Source: a virus
DNA length: 21,791 nt
IMG/VR virus record: IMGVR_UViG_3300022937_000169
Span: 1 to 21,791 of that record
Strand: one strand, 5' to 3'
Shown: positions 7,735 to 13,925 of the stretch, one piece after another
Layout of the letters: each line of letters opens with the position of its first letter
How positions within the stretch are numbered: position 1 is the first letter of the stretch
Program-made: the position numbers and the translations under genes
Notes under the pieces: generated by a model
Seen by the model: the letters and a program-made list of their open reading frames with translations, nothing else
The model's database searches: none
Told to the model about the DNA's origin: nothing

Positions 7735-8316
7735 ATGGCTCTATGGGGCGTTTCAACAACAGATGAGTCCAAACCAAAGTGGCTCACTGCTGAACAAAAG
7801 AAGACCGTTTTCGCAACGGACAGAGGTTGGGTTCAACTGAATGGCAAAGGACTTGAAGAAGTTATTTGTGCAATCGGTGGACTTGCCGGTACAAGTGCTA
7901 TTACTGGTATTGGTGCTGCTACAATCACTTCAATGGACTTTGTAACTACATCGTTCAGTGAGGCTGATGGTGGTAACATTGATATTCGTGTAATTTTTAA
8001 CGAGAGAGTAACAGTAGATACTTCTGGTGGTACACCAACTATTACTGTAACAAACGATCAGGCTGGTTCTGGAACTGATGCAACATTCACTGCTGCATAT
8101 CAGGCTGGTTCATCAACCAACCGTTTGACATTCAGAAAAACATATGCTGCTGCCAATGGCGGTGTTGCAGAGGATGACGTACTTTCAGTTGCTGCACAAA
8201 ACTTGGCACTGAACTCTGGTACAATTGTTGACCAAGCAGACGGTACAACTGCTGTAGCAGTTGCAATTAGTGCTGACGCAGCTGCCGCTGCTGGCACACT
8301 TACAGCATCTGCATAA
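7735..8316 (+). CDS. Virion structural protein with bacterial Ig-like domain
   Basis: A 193-residue protein with strong AAGGAG upstream. The N-terminal 60 residues (MALWGVSTTDESKPKWLTAE...TDRGWV) form a head that I recall from many marine T4-like phage structural proteins beginning MSLWG or MALWG. Residues about 65-185 read like a bacterial Ig-like fold of the SwmB/Big type: IDIRVIFNERVTVDTSGGTP, TITVTND, a repeated NRLTFRKTY edge strand, and LSVAAQNLALNSGTIVDQADG. Such domains occur on capsid, neck or tail proteins and on large bacterial adhesins, where they bind weakly to sugars or cell surfaces. The Ala-rich C-terminus may be flexible. The likely role is surface decoration of the virion, possibly analogous to Hoc, but the exact location in the particle is unknown. 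Confidence 0.75.
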   Translation: MALWGVSTTDESKPKWLTAEQKKTVFATDRGWVQLNGKGLEEVICAIGGLAGTSAITGIGAATITSMDFVTTSFSEADGGNIDIRVIFNERVTVDTSGGTPTITVTNDQAGSGTDATFTAAYQAGSSTNRLTFRKTYAAANGGVAEDDVLSVAAQNLALNSGTIVDQADGTTAVAVAISADAAAAAGTLTASA

Positions 8317-8337
8317 GTAGTATTAACGGAGTAAATT

Positions 8338-8592
8338 ATGTCTAAGAATGAACGGACACTTAGTGTCGGTGATATTGAAAAAAAGAAAACGGAACTGGAA
8401 TCTGACTTGGAGAAAATCCAAAGTCAGATCCAGAACCTTGATAAAATGAGAGTGCAGTTAACAGCACAGGGTAATGCCATTAATGGTGCAATCCAACAAT
8501 GCAATTTGTTTCTGCAACAACTTGAGGCGAGTTCCGCCAGTAGCATCCCCTCGCAAGACGATAACCCAGCATTAAAAGCTGTGTTGAGTTGA
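8338..8592 (+). CDS. Small coiled-coil protein
   Basis: An 84-residue protein with an upstream GGAG. Residues 8-66 form a long amphipathic helix with heptad-spaced hydrophobics (IEKKKTELESDLEKIQSQIQ...), ending in a Ser-rich and Asp-rich tail. It sits between two structural-type genes, each with strong Shine-Dalgarno sequences, so a virion or assembly role (for example a trimeric or dimeric spacer or chaperone) is likely. No family name can be given. Confidence 0.75.
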   Translation: MSKNERTLSVGDIEKKKTELESDLEKIQSQIQNLDKMRVQLTAQGNAINGAIQQCNLFLQQLEASSASSIPSQDDNPALKAVLS

Positions 8593-8619
8593 GGGTTTTA
8601 ACAATTAGGAGAAATAAAA

Positions 8620-9066
8620 ATGGCTGATAAGAAAATTACAGCACTTACGGATTTGGGTAGTGCGATTGCATCTGAAGATTTACTTCATGTGATTGATGAT
8701 CCAAGTGGAAACCCAATTAACAAAAGAGTTAGCGTTGCTAATGTTTTTAATAACATTCCAACATATGTTGCACTTGACGGTACAGCACAAGTAATCACTA
8801 ACACTACTGATGCAGTCAATGTATCAACTTCAATTACACATCTCAATACCACAGGTGGAGCTCACGCTGGTGGACTTGCCGATGGTACTAATGGTCAAAT
8901 TAAAATCATTACAATGATTGCTGATGGTGGTGATTCTGTTATTACACCAACAAATCTTGCCAATGGTTCTACAATCACATTTAACGATGTGGGTGATACT
9001 GCAATGCTTATTTTCACAAATACCAATTGGGTTGTTGTATCAAACAATGGTTGCTCGATTGCATAA
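8620..9066 (+). CDS. Probable virion structural protein (beta-rich)
   Basis: A 148-residue protein preceded by TAGGAG. It starts MADKKITALTDLGSAIASED with LLHVIDDPSGNPINKRVSVANVF, a stretch seen at the N-termini of many phage fibre and decoration proteins, where it forms a short attachment segment. The remainder has repeated Thr/Asn/Gly-rich strands (TVTNTTDAV-like, GSTITFNDVGDTAMLIFTNTNW), as in beta-sandwich or fibre tip domains, ending NWVVVSNNGCSIA. No membrane segment or enzyme motif is seen. Its short length suggests a separate decoration or tip subunit rather than a full tail fibre. It is followed within ten bases by another gene with its own GGAG. Confidence 0.75.
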   Translation: MADKKITALTDLGSAIASEDLLHVIDDPSGNPINKRVSVANVFNNIPTYVALDGTAQVITNTTDAVNVSTSITHLNTTGGAHAGGLADGTNGQIKIITMIADGGDSVITPTNLANGSTITFNDVGDTAMLIFTNTNWVVVSNNGCSIA

Positions 9067-9076
9067 GGAGTAAATT

Positions 9077-9247
9077 ATGACAACTAGAATGGGCGCAAAT
9101 GGTATGCCAATGCCAGAGAAAAAAGAAGATAAAAAACCAGAAGCGCTTCAAGAGATTCTTGAAGTTAATCCTAATACAGTAGAAGAGGAAGAAGAACTTT
9201 CTTCTGATTGGGAAGCAGAAGAGGAAGAAACTGATGAAGAACTTTAG
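9077..9247 (+). CDS. Small acidic protein
   Basis: A 56-residue gene starting MTTRMGANGMPMPEKKEDK and ending in a Glu/Asp tail (EEEEELSSDWEAEEEETDEEL). AAGGAG lies eight bases before the ATG. The stop codon overlaps the next gene's first codons by 14 bases in a different frame. The strongly acidic tail resembles DNA-mimic or head-core peptides, but nothing identifies its function. I support it as a gene because of the ribosome site, the tight spacing and the in-frame reading with no gap on either side. Confidence 0.7.
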   Translation: MTTRMGANGMPMPEKKEDKKPEALQEILEVNPNTVEEEEELSSDWEAEEEETDEEL

Positions 9248-9644
9248 TAAATATATTACAGAAAAAGCAACTGATGCTGGTTATCCAGTAGACGGTTCTG
9301 ACTTCACCAACGACCTCGCCAAACCAGAAACAATCACAAGAATTAATGCATTCCTTGGTTCTATGGGTAAGATGGAATATCTTGTTCCAGAACACGCACT
9401 GAACAAGATGCAAGAGAAACTTGGTAGATTGGGTATCTCTTTTGAAATGCCAAGTTTGTCAGAGGATGGTGGCGAAATGTCTGTTCCTCTAACACAGTTT
9501 GGTGGAAGAACAGGAAAAGATGAAAATGGCGATGATATCAATGATGATGGTATCTCTCATAAAGTTGAAGGTGGACTATCTCTTAAAATTATGCACGAAA
9601 AGACAGCATCTGGAACACACTTTTTGATGGCCAAAATCGTTTAA
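9234..9644 (+). CDS. Virion-type protein with capsid-leader-like N-terminus
   Basis: A 136-residue protein beginning MKNFSKYITEKATDAG, close in pattern to the T4 internal-protein leader (M-K-x-F/Y-x-x-F/Y-I-x-E); the ITE is followed by Lys, not the favoured small residue. After the leader there is a Pro/Asp-rich segment, a helix (ALNKMQEKLGRLGISFEM) and an Asp/Gly-rich turn (GKDENGDDINDDG, 99-111) before two beta strands ending FLMAKIV. The Asp/Asn-rich loop could bind calcium, but it does not fit the 12-residue EF-hand exactly. The start lies inside the preceding acidic gene. The function is unknown; an internal head or decoration protein is my best guess from the leader. Confidence 0.7.
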   Translation: MKNFSKYITEKATDAGYPVDGSDFTNDLAKPETITRINAFLGSMGKMEYLVPEHALNKMQEKLGRLGISFEMPSLSEDGGEMSVPLTQFGGRTGKDENGDDINDDGISHKVEGGLSLKIMHEKTASGTHFLMAKIV

Positions 9645-9658
9645 TAACGTAGGGCAAT

Positions 9659-10021
9659 ATGTTTGAAAAATTAACGAATGATAATATCACAATGTTTGCT
9701 ATCAAGCATTATGATAATCCACAATGTGAAGGTGAAGCTGAGTTCCATGATGACATGAAACGCTTTAAGTATATAAAGCGTTTGTTGAGAAAGTATCAAG
9801 AGTCTGGTGAATTAAAAGAAAGACTTATACTGAATCATATGACTGTCATTTATAATGTTTTTGGAGTTGATGCTGGTTCTACATTACTATTATTTAAAAT
9901 TGAACCAGAGTTTTGGGGTATACTTAAAACATTTATGGTATTTTTAAATATGTTGCCAGAAGGTGAACTTTCAGAGATTGAAGTAAACGAAGAAATTAAA
10001 AAGGTATTAGAGAAACTATAA
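9659..10021 (+). CDS. Conserved T4-like phage protein of unknown function
   Basis: A 120-residue helical protein. The start has a modest GTAGGG upstream. The N-terminal half is charged and aromatic (ITMFAIKHYDNPQCEGEAEF, then KRFKYIKRLLRKY), the middle is hydrophobic (NHMTVIYNVFGVDAGSTLLLFKIEPEFWGILKTFMVF) and the end is acidic. I recall closely similar proteins in cyanophages and other marine T4-like phages, but no role is established that I can name. Its last A is the first base of the next ATG, so both are translationally coupled and probably act together. The hydrophobic middle is amphipathic rather than a clear membrane helix. Confidence 0.75.
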   Translation: MFEKLTNDNITMFAIKHYDNPQCEGEAEFHDDMKRFKYIKRLLRKYQESGELKERLILNHMTVIYNVFGVDAGSTLLLFKIEPEFWGILKTFMVFLNMLPEGELSEIEVNEEIKKVLEKL

Positions 10022-10635
10022 TGGGAAGAGCGATTGATTTATTTGTGACATACCGTTTCATCAGACTTTTAACGACTCCTTTTAAGGAAAGTGAAGCTTT
10101 CAAATTAGGTATCATAGATGAAGTTGGTAAAAGAACAGATAAGAAACTTACAACGTCACAAGAAAAGAATGCTTATACCGTTCTTCACAAACTTGTATAT
10201 AATATCAAAAAGATTTTTGAAAAAGTTCCAGGCCTTAGAACAAAGGTGGGAACTTATGCCGCTGCTCTATTTTTACTGAAAGATACTTTTAGAGAACATA
10301 TTGAAGATCCAAAGATGTTTGAAAAAGAATTTCTCAAATATCTAAAAGAAAACAATATAGAATTAGATGATTCAATTGTTGAAGAAGTAACTTTGGACAA
10401 TGGCAAACTTTCAAAAGGAATCTATGTTCTCACACAGGATGTTGTGACAACAGAAGAAGATGAAGATGAGATTAGTGCTGTAGAGGGTGATGAGGTTGAA
10501 GTCTTTGAGGATACTCCACCAACTGATACTATTCTTGGTGTTGATGTGTTCTCTGTAGTACATAAAAACACAAAGCAGAAGATATTTGTTTCTGCTGAAG
10601 ATATTAAAGAAGTAGATATAGGGGATCTATTATGA
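10021..10635 (+). CDS. Conserved T4-like phage protein, probable virion component
   Basis: A 204-residue protein whose ATG overlaps the previous stop. The N-terminal 95 residues (MGRAIDLFVTYRFIRLLTTP...KVGTYAAALFLLKDTF) are helical and basic-aromatic and are, from memory, well conserved in marine T4-like phages. After a hinge the C-terminal half has an acidic run (EEDEDEISAVEGDEVEVFED) and a beta-type ending (VDVFSVVHKNTKQKIFVSAEDIKEV). No enzymatic motif is visible. Its conserved pairing with the preceding gene suggests one complex. A virion or assembly role is inferred from the surroundings only. Confidence 0.75.
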   Translation: MGRAIDLFVTYRFIRLLTTPFKESEAFKLGIIDEVGKRTDKKLTTSQEKNAYTVLHKLVYNIKKIFEKVPGLRTKVGTYAAALFLLKDTFREHIEDPKMFEKEFLKYLKENNIELDDSIVEEVTLDNGKLSKGIYVLTQDVVTTEEDEDEISAVEGDEVEVFEDTPPTDTILGVDVFSVVHKNTKQKIFVSAEDIKEVDIGDLL

Positions 10636-11144
10636 GTCTAAAATTCGATGATATAATGAAAAGATTTTATTCTGACCCTAAATTGGGTATTCAAACAGAG
10701 GAAGTTCCTACTAACAATGCTAGTAGTGGTGCAGTCTCTATGCCGCCTGATGTTCAGATTGACAAAAAGAAAAAGAAAAATCCATATGATGGTAGAACTA
10801 AAGAAGCAAAACAGTTCTACAAACGTATGGCTGAACGCAAAGCAAAGAGAGAAGAAATGAAATCAAAACTCGCACAGAAAGTTCAAGAGAATACTCTAGA
10901 AAGATCATCACACCTTGCAGAAGATAATGTTGATGTTCTAAAAGATATTGTCAAAAACAAACAAAACAAAAATATCAAATTCAAAGATGGTAGTATGAAA
11001 GTAGACTTGTTTACTGCATCTGCTGTTACACAAGTTTTCGATATGGTTAATAAGTCTAACCAAGAAAAGATGAGAAAACTTATTAACGGTAAGAAGGCAG
11101 AGTTTATGAAGATTTCTGACTTTGCATTGTCAAAAGTAAAGTAA
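10632..11144 (+). CDS. Basic, helical phage protein of unknown function
   Basis: A 170-residue protein with a start overlapping the previous stop (ATGA). The N-terminus (MSLKFDDIMKRFYSDPKLG) is an amphipathic helix, followed by a flexible Ser/Asn segment and a very basic stretch (DKKKKKNPYDGRTKEAKQFYKRMAERKAKREEMKSKL). The end (SAVTQVFDMVNKSNQEKMRKLINGKK...) is also helical. The basic patch could contact DNA or an acidic head protein such as the neighbouring acidic products. No known fold is recognised. It belongs with the two preceding genes by overlap and spacing. Confidence 0.72.
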   Translation: MSLKFDDIMKRFYSDPKLGIQTEEVPTNNASSGAVSMPPDVQIDKKKKKNPYDGRTKEAKQFYKRMAERKAKREEMKSKLAQKVQENTLERSSHLAEDNVDVLKDIVKNKQNKNIKFKDGSMKVDLFTASAVTQVFDMVNKSNQEKMRKLINGKKAEFMKISDFALSKVK

Positions 11145-11145
11145 T

Positions 11146-11487
11146 ATGGCAACCCATGTAATCAAAAATACCACATCTAATTACACGGTAAAGGTAATGA
11201 ATGAGAATTCATATACACTTACTTTGTCTGATACTACATTAGATGGGGTTACTCCAACTGGATTGGTTATTAATGCTGCATTTTGGTCTGTATCATCTTC
11301 TGGCAACGAACATCTTGAGATAACCAGAAATAGTATTGAAGTTATGGATTTACATGGGAATGGATTCATGGATTTTACTGACCATGGCATGGTGTTATCA
11401 GAACAATCAACTCAATCAATTGTTATCGCACCAACAAACTCTGGGCATCACTATAGTCTTATATTGTCATTAGGGAAAGTAATCTAA
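11146..11487 (+). CDS. Probable beta-sandwich virion protein
   Basis: A 113-residue protein made almost entirely of Thr/Ser-rich beta strands: HVIKNTTSNYTVKVMNENSY, LTLSDTTLDG, VINAAFWSVSSSGNEHLEITR, then TQSIVIAPTNSGHHYSLILSL. This pattern fits a single compact beta-sandwich such as a decoration or baseplate/tail accessory subunit. It starts one base after the preceding stop and its last base is the first base of the next ATG. No signal peptide, membrane segment or enzyme motif is present. The family is not known to me by name. Confidence 0.72.
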   Translation: MATHVIKNTTSNYTVKVMNENSYTLTLSDTTLDGVTPTGLVINAAFWSVSSSGNEHLEITRNSIEVMDLHGNGFMDFTDHGMVLSEQSTQSIVIAPTNSGHHYSLILSLGKVI

Positions 11488-11936
11488 TGAAAACCTTTAA
11501 ACAGTTTGAACAGTCATACTCTGGTGTTCCCTTTGGAACATATCATCCTGTAGCAGACTTGAATGCTGCCGCTGGTGATGCACAGATTTCTAAAGCAGAT
11601 TTAGACAACGTAGAGAAGTACGCTGACAGACTATATAAAGCAGTAGGTATTGATGTTGAATTTACTCGACACTTCCTAGACAGAGTGAATGATGCGAGAA
11701 ACAAGAAACAGATTACTGTGGCTGAACTTATTAGATTGTTCAAACAGTCTTTTAAGAAACATGGTAAAAAGATTGCGGCACTTGGCCCAGATGCTGAAGC
11801 CGTTTTAAATGATATGCAGACAGATGTTAATATGCCGTTTGCATTAAAATGGGATGGAAAAGAATTAGACTTAATCGCAAAGACTGTAATGAGAAAACCA
11901 AACTTTGCAACATCTAATCAGAAACTATCTTTTTAA
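11487..11936 (+). CDS. Virion-type protein with MKTFKQF leader
   Basis: A 149-residue protein starting MKTFKQFEQSYSG. The first seven residues match the T4 internal-protein leader pattern (MKTYQEF), but there is no clear prohead-protease site after it (FEQ follows). The body has a helical Asp-rich part (YADRLYKAVGIDVEFTRHFLDRVNDARNKKQITVAELIRLFK) and a beta ending (DLIAKTVMRKPNFATSNQKLSF). The RHFLDRVNDAR...ITVAELI segment is often found in marine phage proteins of this kind, usually placed after a linker, and may be a separate domain of unknown function. Placed at the end of the structural block, just before the membrane/lysis block, it is the last gene of this set. Confidence 0.72.
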   Translation: MKTFKQFEQSYSGVPFGTYHPVADLNAAAGDAQISKADLDNVEKYADRLYKAVGIDVEFTRHFLDRVNDARNKKQITVAELIRLFKQSFKKHGKKIAALGPDAEAVLNDMQTDVNMPFALKWDGKELDLIAKTVMRKPNFATSNQKLSF

Positions 11937-11946
11937 GGAGAATAAA

Positions 11947-12108
11947 ATGAAAAATTGGATTAAAGCAAGAATCGAAGAAAGAACATCTTGGGATGGTGCC
12001 GCACTTGTGGCAGTAGGAGTAATCGTATTGATTGCAGGCCCGTTTGCAAAACTTGCTGCATACGCAGCGATTGCTTATGGTGCATGGACAATTTGGAAGG
12101 CTGAATAA
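11947..12108 (+). CDS. Small two-helix membrane protein, holin candidate
   Basis: A 53-residue protein with AAGGAG eight bases before the ATG; the frame is open upstream into the previous gene, but this start is decided by the ribosome site. A basic amphipathic N-terminus (MKNWIKARIEERTSWDG) is followed by two hydrophobic segments, about 18-34 (AALVAVGVIVLIAGPFA) and 35-50 (KLAAYAAIAYGAWTIW), and a short charged end. The size and topology are those of a small holin-like or antiholin-like inner-membrane protein, and spanins follow within 600 bases. Similar proteins are widespread in marine phages, as far as I recall. The holin role is inferred; a general membrane or superinfection protein is possible. 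Confidence 0.7.
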   Translation: MKNWIKARIEERTSWDGAALVAVGVIVLIAGPFAKLAAYAAIAYGAWTIWKAE

Positions 12109-12206
12109 TGTTTAAGTGGTTTATGAAATGGTGGAATTTTGAACACACAGGTGATTTGTCAAAGCATAGATTATATACCACAAGATATGAGGATTTGTGT
12201 AAATGA
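12108..12206 (+). CDS. Tiny basic/aromatic peptide
   Basis: A 32-residue open frame, MFKWFMKWWNFEHTGDLSKH followed by RLYTTRYEDLCK, beginning at the last base of the previous stop (TAATG) and ending in an ATGA overlap with the next gene. The coupled spacing on both sides is the main support. The aromatic and basic N-terminus may associate with the inner membrane, but there is no full transmembrane helix. The function is unknown; the position between two membrane proteins suggests a part in the same block. Confidence 0.55.
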   Translation: MFKWFMKWWNFEHTGDLSKHRLYTTRYEDLCK

Positions 12207-12553
12207 ATATGAAATTTGGTATTGGTGTAGTAATTGCAATTGTATTGCAAGTATCTGCTTTTGTTTGGTGGACAGCACAACAAGCACAAACAATAGAAAC
12301 ATTAAAAGGTGAAGTGAATGAACTAACTGCAAAGTCAGTAGTGGCAAACGAAATCAATCTTCAGCGTGATATTGCAGACTTAAAAGAAATCATTGCAAAA
12401 CACGAACAGTGGATTGAAGAAAACTATGCTGATATTGCAGACTTGATTTACTTTGCAACATTTACCGAAAATAGATGGTCAGATACATATGCAACTGACC
12501 CATCATATGAGAGGAAATTTGGAACTAAGAATCCAATGTTACAAACAAAATGA
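12203..12553 (+). CDS. Single-pass membrane protein with coiled coil
   Basis: A 116-residue protein with an N-terminal transmembrane segment (FGIGVVIAIVLQVSAFVWW, about 5-23) followed by a periplasm-facing heptad helix (TIETLKGEVNELTAKS, then LQRDIADLKEIIAKHEQWIEE) and a soluble tail with several aromatic residues. An alternative ATG at 12209 would remove only two residues. The topology resembles an inner-membrane spanin-like or other lysis accessory protein and it precedes the real spanin gene by a four-base overlap. Its tail is not repeat-like and contains no lipobox. I infer a role with the spanin pair or as a membrane sensor, without proof. Confidence 0.7.
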   Translation: MNMKFGIGVVIAIVLQVSAFVWWTAQQAQTIETLKGEVNELTAKSVVANEINLQRDIADLKEIIAKHEQWIEENYADIADLIYFATFTENRWSDTYATDPSYERKFGTKNPMLQTK

Positions 12554-13053
12554 TTAAACTATATGGAATTATTATTCTCGTAGCAATATTGGGTGGTGTG
12601 GGTTATGGTGCAAAATACTATTACGACACCACCCAAAATACTATTGCACAATTGCGTGAGAATAATGCTCAGTTAGAAGTTGCAGTAGATACTGCACAAG
12701 AGAGTGTAAAGACTTTGCAGAGTGATATTGCAAAGGCAGCAGAACTTAATCTATCACTACAACAAGACTTGCAGAAAGCAGAAGCGTATAGTGATGAGTT
12801 GAGAGGGAAACTAAGTAGACTTGACCTTGTGGTTGAGGCTTTAAAAAATTCTAAAGTATTAGAAGGAAAAATGAATGGTGCTACAGCGAATATATGGCGT
12901 GACTTCATGGGTGACACTGGTAACAGTAATGAGTATCCTCTTCCTATCTGGTTGCAGCAGTCTCCGGCCGGAGCCGGAGATCAAGACGGTAACGAAGATA
13001 GAGAAGGTTCAGATACCAGTAGTAGCTCGCCCGAAGCCACTCCAACTAAATGA
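12550..13053 (+). CDS. Inner-membrane spanin (Rz-like)
   Basis: A 167-residue i-spanin candidate. The N-terminal transmembrane helix covers about residues 3-23 (KLYGIIILVAILGGVGYGAKYYY), with the rest in the periplasm. Residues 28-110 are a long coiled coil (TIAQLRENNAQLEVAVDTAQ... and LQSDIAKAAELNLSLQQDLQ). The tail is low-complexity (Gly/Asp/Ser/Pro), which is the region that also encodes the second spanin in another frame. In T4-like phages, Rz-like proteins link the inner membrane to an outer-membrane lipoprotein and fuse the membranes at the end of lysis. The nested lipoprotein gene makes the assignment much stronger than the topology alone. It starts in an ATGA overlap with the previous gene. 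Confidence 0.82.
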   Translation: MIKLYGIIILVAILGGVGYGAKYYYDTTQNTIAQLRENNAQLEVAVDTAQESVKTLQSDIAKAAELNLSLQQDLQKAEAYSDELRGKLSRLDLVVEALKNSKVLEGKMNGATANIWRDFMGDTGNSNEYPLPIWLQQSPAGAGDQDGNEDREGSDTSSSSPEATPTK

Positions 13054-13264
13054 TACCAGAGTATTCGTAGTTACCAAAGATAACTATGAAGAGTTTGCCA
13101 AAGAGTTCACAGAAACTTATGGCGAACTGGCGTTTGTTGCATTGTCAATGAAGGACTATGAAAACCTTGCATTGAATATTGCAGACATTAAAAGGTTCTT
13201 AGAACAACAAAACGAAATAATCCTATATTATGAAAAGGCGGTGACAGAAGAACCTAAAGAATAA
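12875..13264 (+). CDS. Outer-membrane spanin lipoprotein (Rz1-like), nested start
   Basis: A 129-residue lipoprotein encoded in a different frame, starting inside the inner-membrane spanin gene and extending past its end. The signal (MVLQRIYGVTSWVTLVTVMS, then ILFLSGCSS) has one Arg near the start, a hydrophobic core and an LSGC lipobox with lipidated Cys27; Ser at +2 favours the outer membrane. AGAAGGA about seven bases before the ATG supports this start; a later ATG at 12929 would leave a very short signal with no charge. The mature part is Pro/Lys-rich at first (RPEPEIKTVTKIEKVQIPVV) and then helical with Glu/Lys. In known spanin pairs this protein contacts the inner-membrane partner. It is longer than a typical Rz1 but matches the separate o-spanins of other large phages. 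Confidence 0.82.
   Translation: MVLQRIYGVTSWVTLVTVMSILFLSGCSSLRPEPEIKTVTKIEKVQIPVVARPKPLQLNDTRVFVVTKDNYEEFAKEFTETYGELAFVALSMKDYENLALNIADIKRFLEQQNEIILYYEKAVTEEPKE
12961..12980 (+). repeat. GC-rich perfect inverted repeat inside overlapped spanin genes
   Basis: TCTCCGGC and GCCGGAGA form an eight-base stem around a CGGA loop, with the 12-base palindrome CTCCGGCCGGAG inside and a second CCGGAG copy. It is notably GC-rich against the AT-rich surroundings. Both spanin frames are coding here, downstream of the nested start. Confidence 0.6.
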
Positions 13265-13279
13265 TAATAGGAGAGAGAG

Positions 13280-13861
13280 ATGGACTTTATTTTAGAACAA
13301 CTTGTCACATGGTGGCAGTTTACAGTTGTTGGAATACTCATCATTATCGGATATATTATCAACCTTTTTGATGATAAAGAACCAAAGAAAAGAATAGGAT
13401 TTGAATACAACGAAATGCCACATATGAAACCAATTCCAATTCCAACAAAAGGAAAGGGATTTTGGAGTGCAATCTGGATGTGGTTGACTGGCACAAGAAA
13501 TTGGGTGATTGCAAAAGATTTTGTCTTTAAGTTAGATGAAGTTGAATATGTTATTCCAAAAGGATTCCAGTTTGATGGTGCTTCCATTCCTAAATTTCTA
13601 CACACATGGTTATCTCCAACTGGTGTTCTTCTCATGGGAGGCCTTGTTCACGATTATGCCTATAAGTACGAAACCTTAAAGAAAAAATCAAAGGGTACAT
13701 GGGGCAAAATGAATCAGAAAGAGGCTGATGTAATCTTCAGAGACATAAATATAGAAATAAATGGATTTAAGTTTTTGAATTATCTTGCATACTGGGCATT
13801 AAGAATTGGTGGTTTTGTTGCATGGAACGGACACCGAAAGAATAACGCCAAAATTAAATAA
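13280..13861 (+). CDS. Membrane-anchored DUF1353-family protein
   Basis: A 193-residue protein with AGGAGAG upstream. An N-terminal transmembrane segment (about 13-29, TVVGILIIIGYIINLF) is followed by a basic linker and a DUF1353 domain: VIPKGFQFDGASIPKFLH (91-108), LSPTG, and GLVHDYAYKYE with His124, Asp125 and Tyr128, then KEADVIFRD. DUF1353 proteins commonly sit in phage lysis cassettes; their activity is not settled to my knowledge. The H-D-x-x-Y helix looks superficially like the active-site helix of phospholipase A2, which would suit a membrane-directed role, but this is a resemblance only. It follows the o-spanin by 15 bases. No recognised endolysin is present in the window. Confidence 0.8.
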   Translation: MDFILEQLVTWWQFTVVGILIIIGYIINLFDDKEPKKRIGFEYNEMPHMKPIPIPTKGKGFWSAIWMWLTGTRNWVIAKDFVFKLDEVEYVIPKGFQFDGASIPKFLHTWLSPTGVLLMGGLVHDYAYKYETLKKKSKGTWGKMNQKEADVIFRDINIEINGFKFLNYLAYWALRIGGFVAWNGHRKNNAKIK

Positions 13862-13867
13862 AAAAAC

Positions 13868-13895
13868 TTGACAGTGGTTGTAGTCAAATTATAAT
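13868..13895 (+). promoter_or_regulatory. Sigma70-like promoter with inverted repeat
   Basis: A perfect TTGACA (13868-13873) and a perfect TATAAT (13890-13895) are 16 bases apart in the gap before the next gene. GACAGTG (13870-13876) and CACTGTC (13896-13902) form a seven-base inverted repeat that spans the promoter and could be an operator. This is the strongest host-type promoter seen in the window. Confidence 0.8.
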
Positions 13896-13917
13896 CACTG
13901 TCATTTTCTTGACAACC

Positions 13918-13925
13918 AATAAATA
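13918..13925 (+). promoter_or_regulatory. Possible late promoter variant (AATAAATA)
   Basis: One mismatch from TATAAATA, 21 bases before the following ATG and downstream of the sigma70-like promoter. It could allow late expression of the same gene, but the match is weak in an AT-rich gap. Confidence 0.3.

Noticed and set aside
13744-13751. CATAAATA as a late promoter
   Set aside because: It lies inside the DUF1353 coding region, almost 200 bases before the next gene, and has one mismatch; probably chance.
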